From a bacterium (GTDB lineage: Bacteria > Electryoneota > RPQS01): DNA of 64,000 bases. Both the position numbers and the translations under genes were made by a program. Shown here in pieces: positions 15,903 through 24,838 of this stretch. Numbering within the stretch: the first letter of the stretch is position 1; each line of letters opens with the position of its first letter. The notes under the pieces are model-generated. The model made no database searches, was not told the DNA's origin, and was given only the letters and a program-made list of their open reading frames with translations. Location of the stretch: assembly GCA_016721565.1 (NCBI GenBank), contig JADKHW010000001.1, forward strand, positions 62,001 through 126,000, given 5' to 3'.

Positions 15903-16991
15903 GTGTTTGGATTAAAAACAAATGTTCGCGTGGGCCTTGATATTGGTTCACATGCGATTCAACTGGTCGTGACCGAAAAGCACGCTGATAAGAACCGTCT
16001 TATCGGCGCTTGGACCCGTGACATCTACAGTGCCGCTAACGAGCGGTATGACCTCGATGGCCCCAAAAAGGGAGCCATCGTTCCGCTCGTTCTGGACATG
16101 TTCCGCGAGGCAGGGATAAAACCGGGACGCGTTCAGCATCTCGGTTCTTGTCTTTCGGGTCTCAACATGGCGACGAAGGAAATTCGTTCGCTTGCCATGC
16201 CAGAAGATGAAATGGCGAGCGCGTTGAATCAGGAAGGTCGCAAGCACTTGCCGCTTGACGGCTCCGAGTTGCTTGTGGACTATCAGATTCTTGGCGATGA
16301 TACTCGTGAGGCAGACAAGGTGCGGGTGCTCTTGGCCGTAACGACCAAACGTACGCTCGATACACATCTCGATGTCCTGCGTGAGCTTGATCTCAAGCCG
16401 GGCGTGGTTGATCTTGAACCGCTCGCGTGTGTCAATTCGTATATCGGCCGCAATGAATTGCCAGAAGACGGCGTCGTGTGCTTCCTGAATATAGGAGCGC
16501 GCCGCACGAATCTTGTCATTCTGGGCCGTAAGGATATGTACTTCAGTCGCGATCTTCCGGTTGCCGGATGGAGCTTCACTGAAGACATTATGAACAGGTT
16601 GAATTGCACATTCGCTGAGGCCGAAGAGATCAAGAAGCGCCAAGGATTGACTTCCAAGGACTTCAAGCCGATGGCCACAGCAGGCGCTGAGACATTGGCA
16701 TCGAGCCTTGCTCTGTCTGACAAGGCACCGATTGAAAAGATGTATGACGAGATTAACCGCTCAATCCGCTACTACGTCAAGGAAACGGGACAGAGCGGCA
16801 TTATGAAGTTTGTGTTGTTTGGCGGCACGGCAGCTTCGCAGGAGTTAAGTGATTTCCTTGCGAGCCGTTTCAGCGTGCCGGTGGAGGCGTACGATCCGTT
16901 CAAGATTTTGGACGGCAGTGCGGACGTGAAGAACCATCCGCAGTTTGCGACAGCAGTTGGGTTGGCCCTGCGCGCGCAGGCGATTTACTAA
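15903..16991 (+). CDS. pilM: Type IV pilus inner-membrane platform protein PilM
   Basis: The 362-residue actin-fold protein starts at GTG 15903. VGLDIGSHAIQLVV (about 9-22) is the first phosphate loop of the ASKHA fold. VVCFLNIGARRTNLVIL near 193 is the second, and FVLFGGTAASQELSDFL near 302 is the adenosine loop, as in PilM (GGGS). It binds the cytoplasmic tail of PilN and links the platform to the PilB/PilT motors. The PilN-binding N-terminal groove cannot be judged by eye. pilN follows after 31 bases. Length is normal for the family (about 350). Confidence 0.92.
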   Translation: MFGLKTNVRVGLDIGSHAIQLVVTEKHADKNRLIGAWTRDIYSAANERYDLDGPKKGAIVPLVLDMFREAGIKPGRVQHLGSCLSGLNMATKEIRSLAMPEDEMASALNQEGRKHLPLDGSELLVDYQILGDDTREADKVRVLLAVTTKRTLDTHLDVLRELDLKPGVVDLEPLACVNSYIGRNELPEDGVVCFLNIGARRTNLVILGRKDMYFSRDLPVAGWSFTEDIMNRLNCTFAEAEEIKKRQGLTSKDFKPMATAGAETLASSLALSDKAPIEKMYDEINRSIRYYVKETGQSGIMKFVLFGGTAASQELSDFLASRFSVPVEAYDPFKILDGSADVKNHPQFATAVGLALRAQAIY

Positions 16992-17022
16992 ACACCGGCC
17001 GCAAGGCAATTGACCAAGAGCA

Positions 17023-17664
17023 ATGGTAAGAATATTTACAATTAATCTGAATAAGGGCGAAGGCGAAATCGTCCTGCGTCAGCGCCGTCAGGAACGCCGC
17101 AGCTTTTTGCTGCTCTTTCTGATGGGTCTGGTGTTCGCTGTTTTAGGCGGTATCACCTGGGCTCAAAATGGGGCGATTAACGACGTAATCACCTCGCGCC
17201 GCGACAAGCTTGAACGTATTAAATACGAACTCGACAGCTTGAAGCGCGAAGGCACAAACGTGTCGAAGGATGACGTGATGGCATTAGCGAATTTGGAGAC
17301 AGAGCGCTTTTTGTGGGCGCGCCGTCTCGAGGTTCTGGCCGAAGTGCTTCCTCCGGGCATGTCCGTAACTGGGCTTGAATTGAACAACAATCGTCTGATT
17401 CTGAACTGCATTGCTCAGGTTGACTCCTCGGAAAAGGAATTCGACATCATTTCGAGCTTTGTGGACCTCTTGAAGACGACTCCTGATTTCCGACAAGGTA
17501 TGTTTGAAATCAAGTTTGACAAGTCGCTTCGCAAGGTCGTCGAAGATCAGGACGCCCTCATGTTCTCCGTCGAGTGTATCACGCGTGATCCGGAACGAGG
17601 CAAGAAGAAGAAATCCTCTTCCGTGCTTCCCACGCCGTCAAAAACCATCGTTCAAGGCTCGTAA
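17023..17664 (+). CDS. pilN: Type IV pilus assembly protein PilN
   Basis: The 213-residue protein begins MVRIFTINLNKGEGE, the short cytoplasmic motif (IN LN/LP) that docks into PilM. One transmembrane segment follows (about 26-48, FLLLFLMGLVFAVLGGI), then a periplasmic coiled coil and a ferredoxin-like domain with VTGLELNNNRLILNC. It pairs with PilO to form the periplasmic platform. The basic C-terminal tail (GKKKKSS) is unusual and may be a lineage trait. The gene lies between pilM and pilO with short gaps. Confidence 0.88.
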   Translation: MVRIFTINLNKGEGEIVLRQRRQERRSFLLLFLMGLVFAVLGGITWAQNGAINDVITSRRDKLERIKYELDSLKREGTNVSKDDVMALANLETERFLWARRLEVLAEVLPPGMSVTGLELNNNRLILNCIAQVDSSEKEFDIISSFVDLLKTTPDFRQGMFEIKFDKSLRKVVEDQDALMFSVECITRDPERGKKKKSSSVLPTPSKTIVQGS

Positions 17665-17678
17665 GGGGAACACGACAA

Positions 17679-18233
17679 ATGAGAAAAGCAATTGCCGCAT
17701 TGATTCTCCTGACTATCGTCGCCGGTGGCTTCTACTACTATCTTAAGTTAGTGTATAAGCAGAAACCGGGTATTGTGCGAGAGTTGGACGAAGAAATCCG
17801 CGTAGAGAACGAGAAGCTCATCGCCGCGCAAATTATCGCGAGCGAATTGAAGCAGGTGACGCGCCTGATTGAAGGCAACCTTGCACAATCGCAGCGTGAT
17901 TCGTTGGCTGAGGACGCATCACTTCCGTTCATGAATCAGTTGACCGATATCATGCGCAACCACGGAATCGATCTTAAAACGATTGAACCCGGCCGTCGCA
18001 GGAATTACAACACCTATATCGCCACGCCGTACATGGTGGAAGTAAATACGAGCTATAAATCGCTGGTGAACTTCCTGAACGACGTCGAGAAGAGCAATCG
18101 TCTCGTGACGCTTGACAAGTTTGAACTTAGCAGTCAGGTCAAGCAGGTTCAGGCGATGGCCAAGAACGGTTTGACGGACAAGCGTCCGATGATGTTAGAA
18201 TTGTCCACGTTGACCCTCATCAAGCAGAAATAA
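17679..18233 (+). CDS. pilO: Type IV pilus assembly protein PilO
   Basis: The 184-residue protein has an N-terminal membrane segment (residues 4-21, AALILLTIVAGGFYYYLK), a charged coiled coil (about 30-85) and a C-terminal ferredoxin-like domain with ATPYMVEVNTSYKSLVNFLNDVEKS, the typical PilO pattern (Y..L..FL..L...). It forms a heterodimer with PilN. A ribosome site AAGGGG is found before the ATG. It lies 14 bases after pilN. Confidence 0.88.
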   Translation: MRKAIAALILLTIVAGGFYYYLKLVYKQKPGIVRELDEEIRVENEKLIAAQIIASELKQVTRLIEGNLAQSQRDSLAEDASLPFMNQLTDIMRNHGIDLKTIEPGRRRNYNTYIATPYMVEVNTSYKSLVNFLNDVEKSNRLVTLDKFELSSQVKQVQAMAKNGLTDKRPMMLELSTLTLIKQK

Positions 18234-18253
18234 GCCGAAAGGCCATAAACGAT

Positions 18254-18799
18254 ATGTCGCAACGCTTAAATGTTCTGTGGGGCATCCTGCTCACCTTGCT
18301 GGTGGTGACGATGGCGTGGATGGGATGGCAGAACTACAAAATTTCCGAACGCATCGAGGTGATGCGTGATAAGTCGATCATCCTCGGTACGGACCAGCAA
18401 CTCGAAGAGACGGTCAACACGCTTGAGAAAGATCTCAATGATCGCATCGCGTACCAAACGAATGTCTCGGTCGATCCACTTGATTTGACGCGCACGATTC
18501 AGAGCAAGTCGTTCTTGGCGAGCCTTGGTTTGCGCGAAACGCTTGAGCAGCGCGGCCGCATGCGCTTATCTTGCACGGTATTAGGTGACAATCCTTCGGG
18601 AATTGTGAAATTTATGGGCCGCAGCCATGTGCTGAGAATCGGCGATGAACTGAACGGTTTCCGTGTGACGTCAATTGGACCTGCTGAAATGGTATTGATG
18701 AAGGGTGGCTCACGTCTGGTGCTTATTAACGAGGCTGCCCCTGAAGGAGAATTCTCTGAGCGCAATACTTCGCTCCGCAACGAGGGCTCGAACTTCTAA
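18254..18799 (+). CDS. PilP-position protein (probable PilP analogue)
   Basis: A 181-residue protein in the usual place of pilP, between pilO and pilQ. It has one N-terminal transmembrane segment (about 9-25, LWGILLTLLVVTMAWMGW), a coiled region and a C-terminal beta domain (SCTVLGDNPSGIVKFMGRSH..., LRIGDELNGFRVTSIGPAEMVLMKGGSRLVL). That domain has the pattern of the GspC/PilP HR domain, which contacts the secretin. Unlike classical PilP it has no lipobox and is membrane-anchored, so it resembles GspC in architecture. The assignment rests on position and fold pattern. Confidence 0.65.
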   Translation: MSQRLNVLWGILLTLLVVTMAWMGWQNYKISERIEVMRDKSIILGTDQQLEETVNTLEKDLNDRIAYQTNVSVDPLDLTRTIQSKSFLASLGLRETLEQRGRMRLSCTVLGDNPSGIVKFMGRSHVLRIGDELNGFRVTSIGPAEMVLMKGGSRLVLINEAAPEGEFSERNTSLRNEGSNF

Positions 18800-18871
18800 G
18801 TTTGGTGCGGGTTTCGGGGACTTTTATTAATTGAAATTAGCAAATTTTAGCCGAGATAAAGGAACAGGCTT

Positions 18872-20296
18872 TTGAAACTGGCAATGCTTCTCCGTAATTC
18901 TCAAGAGCGAACCCAGGGTTCGTTCGCGTGGCGCGGCGGGCTGTTGATGGCCGCGCTTGTCTGCATGTTTTTTGCGCAGACACCCGTTCGTGCGCAAGGC
19001 GATGACGCACTGCAAAAGTTGGTAACGATTGATGCCGACGATGCGTTTTTGCCTTCGGTACTCTCGATTCTTGCGGTCGAAAGCGGTTTTAATATCGTGA
19101 CCGGCCCGCAGGTAAATCAAGAAGAGAGGATTTCTATCCACCTGAAGGACACTCCCATCGAGCAGGCCATGAACCTTGTGGTCCGCGCGGCGGGGTTGTC
19201 CTATGAAATCGTGGGTAAGTCGTTTCTTGTGGCACCGGAAAAGCAACTTGAAAAACAAGTCGGTCTGAACTCCTATGTGGTTGACTTGCAGTATACCGAT
19301 GCTGCTACTGTCGCCGCAATGCTTGAAAACATGCAAGCGGGTATCACGATTGACGCGACCGGCAACAAGTTGCTTGTCGTGACCAGCCCCAAAGTGCTGG
19401 CCGACATTCAGCGCGTGGTTCAAGAAGTTGACGTACCGCCACTGCAAATCGTTCTCGAATGCCGCATGATTGAAGTTGCGGTGGAAAACGAAGAAGCGTT
19501 GGGTATGGACTGGAATCGACTTGCTTCGATTCAAACGGTCATTTCGGAAACGCCTGTGGATGCCTATGGCAACCCGGTGAACACGGAAGGAACGTCCGCT
19601 CTGTCCGGTATCGACCCGTCCGTTCGTGGCCGTCTCCCAGCCCAGATGCCGTTCTTCCCCTTGGAAACCCGCCGTCTTGGTTATTGGTCCAAGCAGGCGA
19701 CCGCATTTGAAATTGCGATCGACGCTTTGCTCAAATCAGGCCGTGCTGAAGTTTTGGCGAACACCTCAGTTGCTACTCTGAACAACCAGGAAGCTGCCAT
19801 TCAAGTTGTGGACGAAATTCCTTACGTCGCCCGTTCTGGCGGTGTTGGCGGTCAGGTTCAGATCGATCAAGTTGTCGTGGGCGCATTGTTGAAAGTAACG
19901 CCGAAAATCAATTCGGATGGTTACATTACGACCAGCATTCAGCCGGAACTTTCATCAATTTTCCAATTCCTTGAATCTTCGGATACGCAGTTGCCGTGGG
20001 TAAAGCGCCGTACGTCTTCGACCACTATCCGTATCAAGGATGGTGAAACGGTGATTATCGGTGGTCTGTTGGGCGTTGAATCAAATAAGACTGAGCATCG
20101 CTTCCCGTTCTTAGGCGACATTCCATTCCTTGGCAGCCTCTTCCGTCACAAAACTACTTCAACCCGTAAGACGGATTTGATTATTCAGGTCACGCCGCAC
20201 ATCATTGGTACCGGTTACGCTCTTAAGCTTCCGGAACGAGTGAAAGAAGTGCAAGATAAGTTCATGCCGCAGGAGAGTGGTGAAGGCAACAAGTAA
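18872..20296 (+). CDS. pilQ: Type IV pilus secretin PilQ
   Basis: A 474-residue outer-membrane secretin with a signal segment (about 24-45, LLMAALVCMFFAQTPVRAQ). An STN/N0-like domain follows (VTIDADDAFLPSVLSILAVESGFNIVTGP), then an N1-like domain (VVDLQYTDAATVAAMLENM), and the secretin core with VDEIPYVA, KVTPKINSDGYITTSIQPELSS, TIRIKDGETVIIGGLL and PFLGDIPFLGSLFR. It is shorter than proteobacterial PilQ because AMIN domains are absent. The start TTG 18872 follows AAGGAACAGG; ATG 18884 is an alternative. Confidence 0.93.
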   Translation: MKLAMLLRNSQERTQGSFAWRGGLLMAALVCMFFAQTPVRAQGDDALQKLVTIDADDAFLPSVLSILAVESGFNIVTGPQVNQEERISIHLKDTPIEQAMNLVVRAAGLSYEIVGKSFLVAPEKQLEKQVGLNSYVVDLQYTDAATVAAMLENMQAGITIDATGNKLLVVTSPKVLADIQRVVQEVDVPPLQIVLECRMIEVAVENEEALGMDWNRLASIQTVISETPVDAYGNPVNTEGTSALSGIDPSVRGRLPAQMPFFPLETRRLGYWSKQATAFEIAIDALLKSGRAEVLANTSVATLNNQEAAIQVVDEIPYVARSGGVGGQVQIDQVVVGALLKVTPKINSDGYITTSIQPELSSIFQFLESSDTQLPWVKRRTSSTTIRIKDGETVIIGGLLGVESNKTEHRFPFLGDIPFLGSLFRHKTTSTRKTDLIIQVTPHIIGTGYALKLPERVKEVQDKFMPQESGEGNK

Positions 20297-21955
20297 GCGC
20301 GCGCCGCGCGTGCAGGTCGCGGTATTGTGTTGGCTTAGTCTGTTGATCTTTGGCATTGCAACATGTTTCGCACAAGATGCGGGACAGACGGCCAGTCAAT
20401 CCTTTAAGTCCGATATACTGAGCCGCATGACGGGGAAATCGTCAGGCACAGACGGACTTGGTTTGACGGCATACGAAGGTGTAATTGATCGGGACAGCTA
20501 TCGCGTGGGTCCCGGCGACAAACTGATGCTGCAAGTTTGGAGTCCTGCATATGAGGAATCTCCGACGATGGTTTCAGGTGACGGTCGGGTCGCAGTACCG
20601 TTTGCTGGTCCAGTCGATGTTGCGGGACTAACGCTTGCGGAAGCGGAGTCGGCAATTGCTGCGGAATTTCTCAATGCTTTGAAGCGAGGGCGAATTTCGA
20701 TCTCGCTGCTTGAGCCGAGAAAGATTCGCGTTCATGTAACAGGCCAAGTTTTGATTCCTGGTACTCTTACGCTCCCCGCGACGGCTCGCGTTGCAGATGC
20801 AATTGAGATGTCGGGCGGTGTCCGGTCGGTGCCAGAGTACTACGAAGGCGATTCGGTAATGGTGCCACTGGCCTCATTGCGACAGATCGAAATGCGCGAT
20901 GGGACTACAGGCTCGGTCACTCGCGTGGATCTGTTGAGGTTCTATCAGGGCGGTGATTTGAGCGGTAATCCCTATTTAACGAGTGGAGCCGTAATCTATG
21001 TACCGCCGAAGTCAGAAGGTACTCAGGTCGGGGTTTTCGGCGAAGTGCGGAACCCCGGTCTTTATGATTACGCCGTTGGTGATGACGTTGCGACTTTGCT
21101 GAGTTTGGCTGGTGGATTGACTTCGCTTGCTGACTCATCAAAGATAGGCGTTCATACTGCTGCCGGAGAAACCAAGCAACTGAACTATTCTCCGTCCTCC
21201 TTGGCGACTCCAGTTCATGTTGGAGATCGCGTATATATCGGCGGCAATCCCAAGAGCAAGGTTCTTGGATCTGTCTCGCTTAGTGGACAATTGAAGTATC
21301 CCGGTGGGTACACAATTACGCCGGGTGTGACGACGGTCGCGGAAGTAATTGAACAAGCGGGTGGATTGTCACCAGATGCGGCGGCACAGTCTGCGAGACT
21401 GGTTCGCCACGGAGATGACAGAGTTGACATGGAGCGTCGTCGTTTATCTGCCAAGCCTCTTAAGGGAACGCAGAAAGATGATCCGATGATGCTTGCGGAT
21501 ATGGAAATGTCAGCGGAATTCGCGCGCTGGGCATACGGTACGGTAGTCTTGGATTTGACTGCGAAAGAGGGCGAATCGGGTTGGGCTGGAAATGTGGTCG
21601 TGCAGGATGGTGATCGTCTCGAAGTCCCGTCACAACCGCTCGGAGTTCGAGTTTTAGGATATGTGAATAATGCAGGTGAAGTGCCGTGGGTGGAAGGCGC
21701 AAACCTGTCTTACTATTTGAAAGAAGCGGGTGGCAAGAACACTGCGGGCTGGAAAGGCCGCACGGTAATCTTGAAAGCCCGTAATGGTTCTCTCAGATAC
21801 GATACACGCATAACGTGTCAGTGGATCCGGGAGATGTGCTATTTGTCCCCCAGAGACCGCGGACAACGGGCTGGGATCGCATTAAGGACGTCGTTACAGT
21901 TGTCGCACAGCTCGCGACGATTGTGCTGGTGATTGACTCGGCTAACAAGAAATAG
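20280..21955 (+). CDS. SLBB-domain polysaccharide-export (Wza-like) protein, frameshifted near the end
   Basis: It starts within the last codons of pilQ (GTG 20280 after AGGAGA; GTG 20277 also possible). A signal peptide (ending CFAQ) is followed by a Poly_export domain (YRVGPGDKLMLQVWSP, about 75). Several SLBB repeats follow (VTGQVLIPGTLTLPATARVADAIEMSGGV; VFGEVRNPGLYDYAVGDD; GQLKYPGGYTITPG). The frame ends at 21932, but one missing base near 21800-21812 restores ...HNVSVDPGDVLFVPQRP and a hydrophobic C-terminal helix ending at TAG 21953-21955. Wza homologues form outer-membrane export channels. Co-translation with the secretin gene is unusual. Confidence 0.75.
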
Positions 21956-22055
21956 AACAATAACCTCTCGGTCGGTACAGGGATCAATCGGAGATTTTCG
22001 AATTGGAAGTTTCCGGTCGGTTTCCCAAACCCAAACAAAGGACCTGGAGGGACTT

Positions 22056-24748
22056 ATGGAGGCAAGAATGAAACTCATCCGCTGGGCAGCTCTATCCATT
22101 GCCGTATTGGCAATACTGCTAAGCAGCGTAGGCTGTCAAGAGAAGACGAGCACCGTGACCGGTGGCGGCGGCAACGAAACCGTCGGCTCAATTCAGATTG
22201 TCACCGGCACGCCGAATGACACTCTGCGCTTTTTGCCGGCTGACTCTGCTTCGACTACCGTCACAGTTATCGTAACAGACACGCGTGGTCTGGCGATGCC
22301 GAGACAACCGGTTGCCATCAGCTTGGCGAACACGAACCTGGGCGTCATTGAGTATGTTGATGCTGCGCTGGGTGACACTACAAATTCGCTGGGCCGCGTG
22401 AACTGCATTTTCCGCGTGTACAATCAAGCGGGTGATCAGATCATCGCCGCAACGACGGGCGGTTTCACCGCACAGCGTACCTTGGTGATTCGCGAGCTTG
22501 AAGGCTCGATTAACACGGTCACGATGACCGTAACACCTTTGCAGCTTGAAGCGTCACCGCTTGAAGATGATTCTGCAATGGTTGCCATAACAATTCGCGA
22601 TGCAGGCAACGTCGGAGTTCCCAATGTTGCCTTGAACGTATCAGCTTCCGGTGGTCGTCTCACGACTCCGCCCGTTACGGACGCCTCGGGCCGTACAACG
22701 ACCTATTGGTACAACAATCGCGAATTTGGTGACTTTACGATATTTGTTCGCGCTGGAACCAAACGGGACTCGGCCATTGTAAACGTGACCCAAGTGCCCG
22801 CCGTACAAGGTACGCTGACGTTGGCGACGAATCAGCTTCAGATTGAGGCTGATGGTTGTATCACTGCCGCAATGATTACAGCAACGCTAAAGAATCAATT
22901 CGGCGAAGCTGTGCGCAATGACACAGTGAGGTTCGGCGCTCCTGATCGTGGCGCAATTCAGCCTTATGCGATTACTGATTCGCTTGGCGTTGCATCCGAA
23001 TTTCTGCGGTATGTTGATTCCGAATGATCAGGATCCAACAGACTCCTCAAAAGTCGTTGCGCGCTACGAAAGGTGGGGCATTCGTGACACCGTTAATGTC
23101 CGCGTTGTCCCGGCATCCGGCATCGGCACGGTGAACCTTGGCGTCACCAACACGGTTGGAGTTGCTGAAAAGACTCTGTTGCACTGAACGTGACCGTGCT
23201 CTTCGCGAACAATTCGCCAGTCAATGGATACTATGTTCACTTCCGCTTCACCCAGTGCGGCGATTTCAAGTATGACTCACTTGCGCTTGGTAAACGGTCA
23301 CCCGGATTCGACCAACTTCTACTACCTGTGCCAGTCGGTTACCAGCCTCCCTGTGGAACTCACTGCTGAAGTGGACGGCGTGTTCTCGGATCCCGTTCAG
23401 ATATTCGTGAACCCCGGATTGCCGAACCGAGTTACTTAAACCAGATTCCGCCGACGACTATCAACGTACCTGTCCCTGTTGTCGCCTGCGTGACCGATAC
23501 CTTTAACAACCCGGTGCGAGGATGTTCCCGTCGGTTCCTTAACGTCGTTTGGCTCCATTGATCCATTCCCAATACTGACGCTACCGGCTGTGCCACCGCC
23601 AATTTGAATCCAGGCACGACTTCTGGCATTGCCTTGGTTAAGGCCTTCTTGACAACCGGTGGGGATACCGCCGTTACCTCATGTCAGGTATCTCCAGGCT
23701 CGGCAAATTCGTTGACCGCCAGCTTGGTACCGTCCAGCTTGTCTGCTCAAGGATCGGGTGGGCAAGATTGGTCGCAAATCCAAGCGCACGTTTTTGACGC
23801 GAACGGCAACGCTGTTCCGGATGGTGTCTGGGTCCGTTTCATTTTGATTAATGGACCTGTCGGCGCCAACATCAATAGTAACGGCGCTCTGGATTCAGCT
23901 CAGACAGCAAGCGGTTTGGCAGTCGCAACGTTGAACGCAGGAACAGGCTTGGGCACTGTTCAGGTTAACGTTTGTATCAGGGTTGAAGGCGAAGAGACCT
24001 GTGTACCTGTTACCGGTTCAATCGTGGCCGGTCCGCCTGCTGAAATTGACATGGGTCTTGACGAAGTCGGCGAGGACGCCGGTGGTGGTGCATGGGACGT
24101 TGAAATCAGCGCGCTCGTTAAGGACGCACTGCAGAATGTCGTGCTTGACGGTACAGTTGTCTTCTTTGAAGTCGCGCCGCCAGAACTTGCACAGGTTCTT
24201 TCAACCGCAGTCGTGGTCGGAAACGTAAATCAGGACGGTGACACCCACCCCGGTGTAGCCTATTCCACTCTCCGATACAACTCGTTGGCGACCAACAGCA
24301 CCGTGCAGATTACCGCCAGCACGGCAAACGGAATCAACAGACCTTTGAATTTGTATTGCCGATTCAAGAACCGGCCATCGTGCTTAACTGCTTGCCGGGT
24401 TCATGGCACTTCGATGCTCAAGGCAACATTTGCCACATTGAACTCCAGGCTATCGTTCGCGATGGTCACCAAGTGTTGATCAATGGTCAGGAAGTTTACT
24501 ACTCCGCGACACGCGGCAGAATGTACGCAACGACTCAGGGTATCGCACCCGCCATCAGCACAGACTTTACCGGTCCGGACTACGGCGAACCGGATGGTCA
24601 GTGTTCAATCTGGTTGGTTGAAGAAGAAGGTTTCATTTTCCCCGACGCTTTGACGCCTGAGATTCCGGGCGAAGTTCGCGTTGAGGTTGTAGGTTATCAA
24701 GACGCGACGGACTCACAAGTCATCAATTTCCGCCGCATTCCTGGTTGA
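22056..24748 (+). CDS. Large lipoprotein with Ig-like (Big_1/invasin-type) repeats, multiply frameshifted
   Basis: The start ATG 22056 (or 22068) follows GGAGG. The signal ends LLSSVGC, a lipobox. At least three or four repeats of about 90-100 residues follow, with Big_1-like marks: VTVIVTDTRGLAMPRQPVAIS, DSAMVAITIRDAGNVGVPNV, ITATLKNQFGEAVRNDTVRF, QIQAHVFDANGNAVPDGVWV. The frame is broken near 23018, 23172, 23290, 23430, 23518, 23570 and 24345, and fragments on each side keep the repeat pattern through to 24748. About 890 residues if repaired. Such proteins extend from the surface as adhesins or scaffolds. Assembly error or a real pseudogene are both possible. Confidence 0.65.
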
Positions 24749-24769
24749 GTTGAAAGATTGAATCATTGG

Positions 24770-24802
24770 GGGCCGGAGCCGGAAAATCACCGGCTCCGGC
24801 CC
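24770..24802 (+). terminator. GC-rich hairpin before pilB
   Basis: A 13-bp perfect stem GGGCCGGAGCCGG (24770-24782) / CCGGCTCCGGCCC (24790-24802) with a 7-base loop sits 22 bases after the lipoprotein stop, followed by GTATTTGG. The weak T tract suggests partial termination or RNA processing. Confidence 0.55.
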
Positions 24803-24838
24803 GTATTTGGACGACGACAGGAAGACTAAAACGATATT

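Noticed and set aside
18827..19534. Antisense open frame of 235 codons opposite pilQ
   Set aside because: pilQ on the + strand is unmistakable; the antisense product has no signal, motif or ribosome site.
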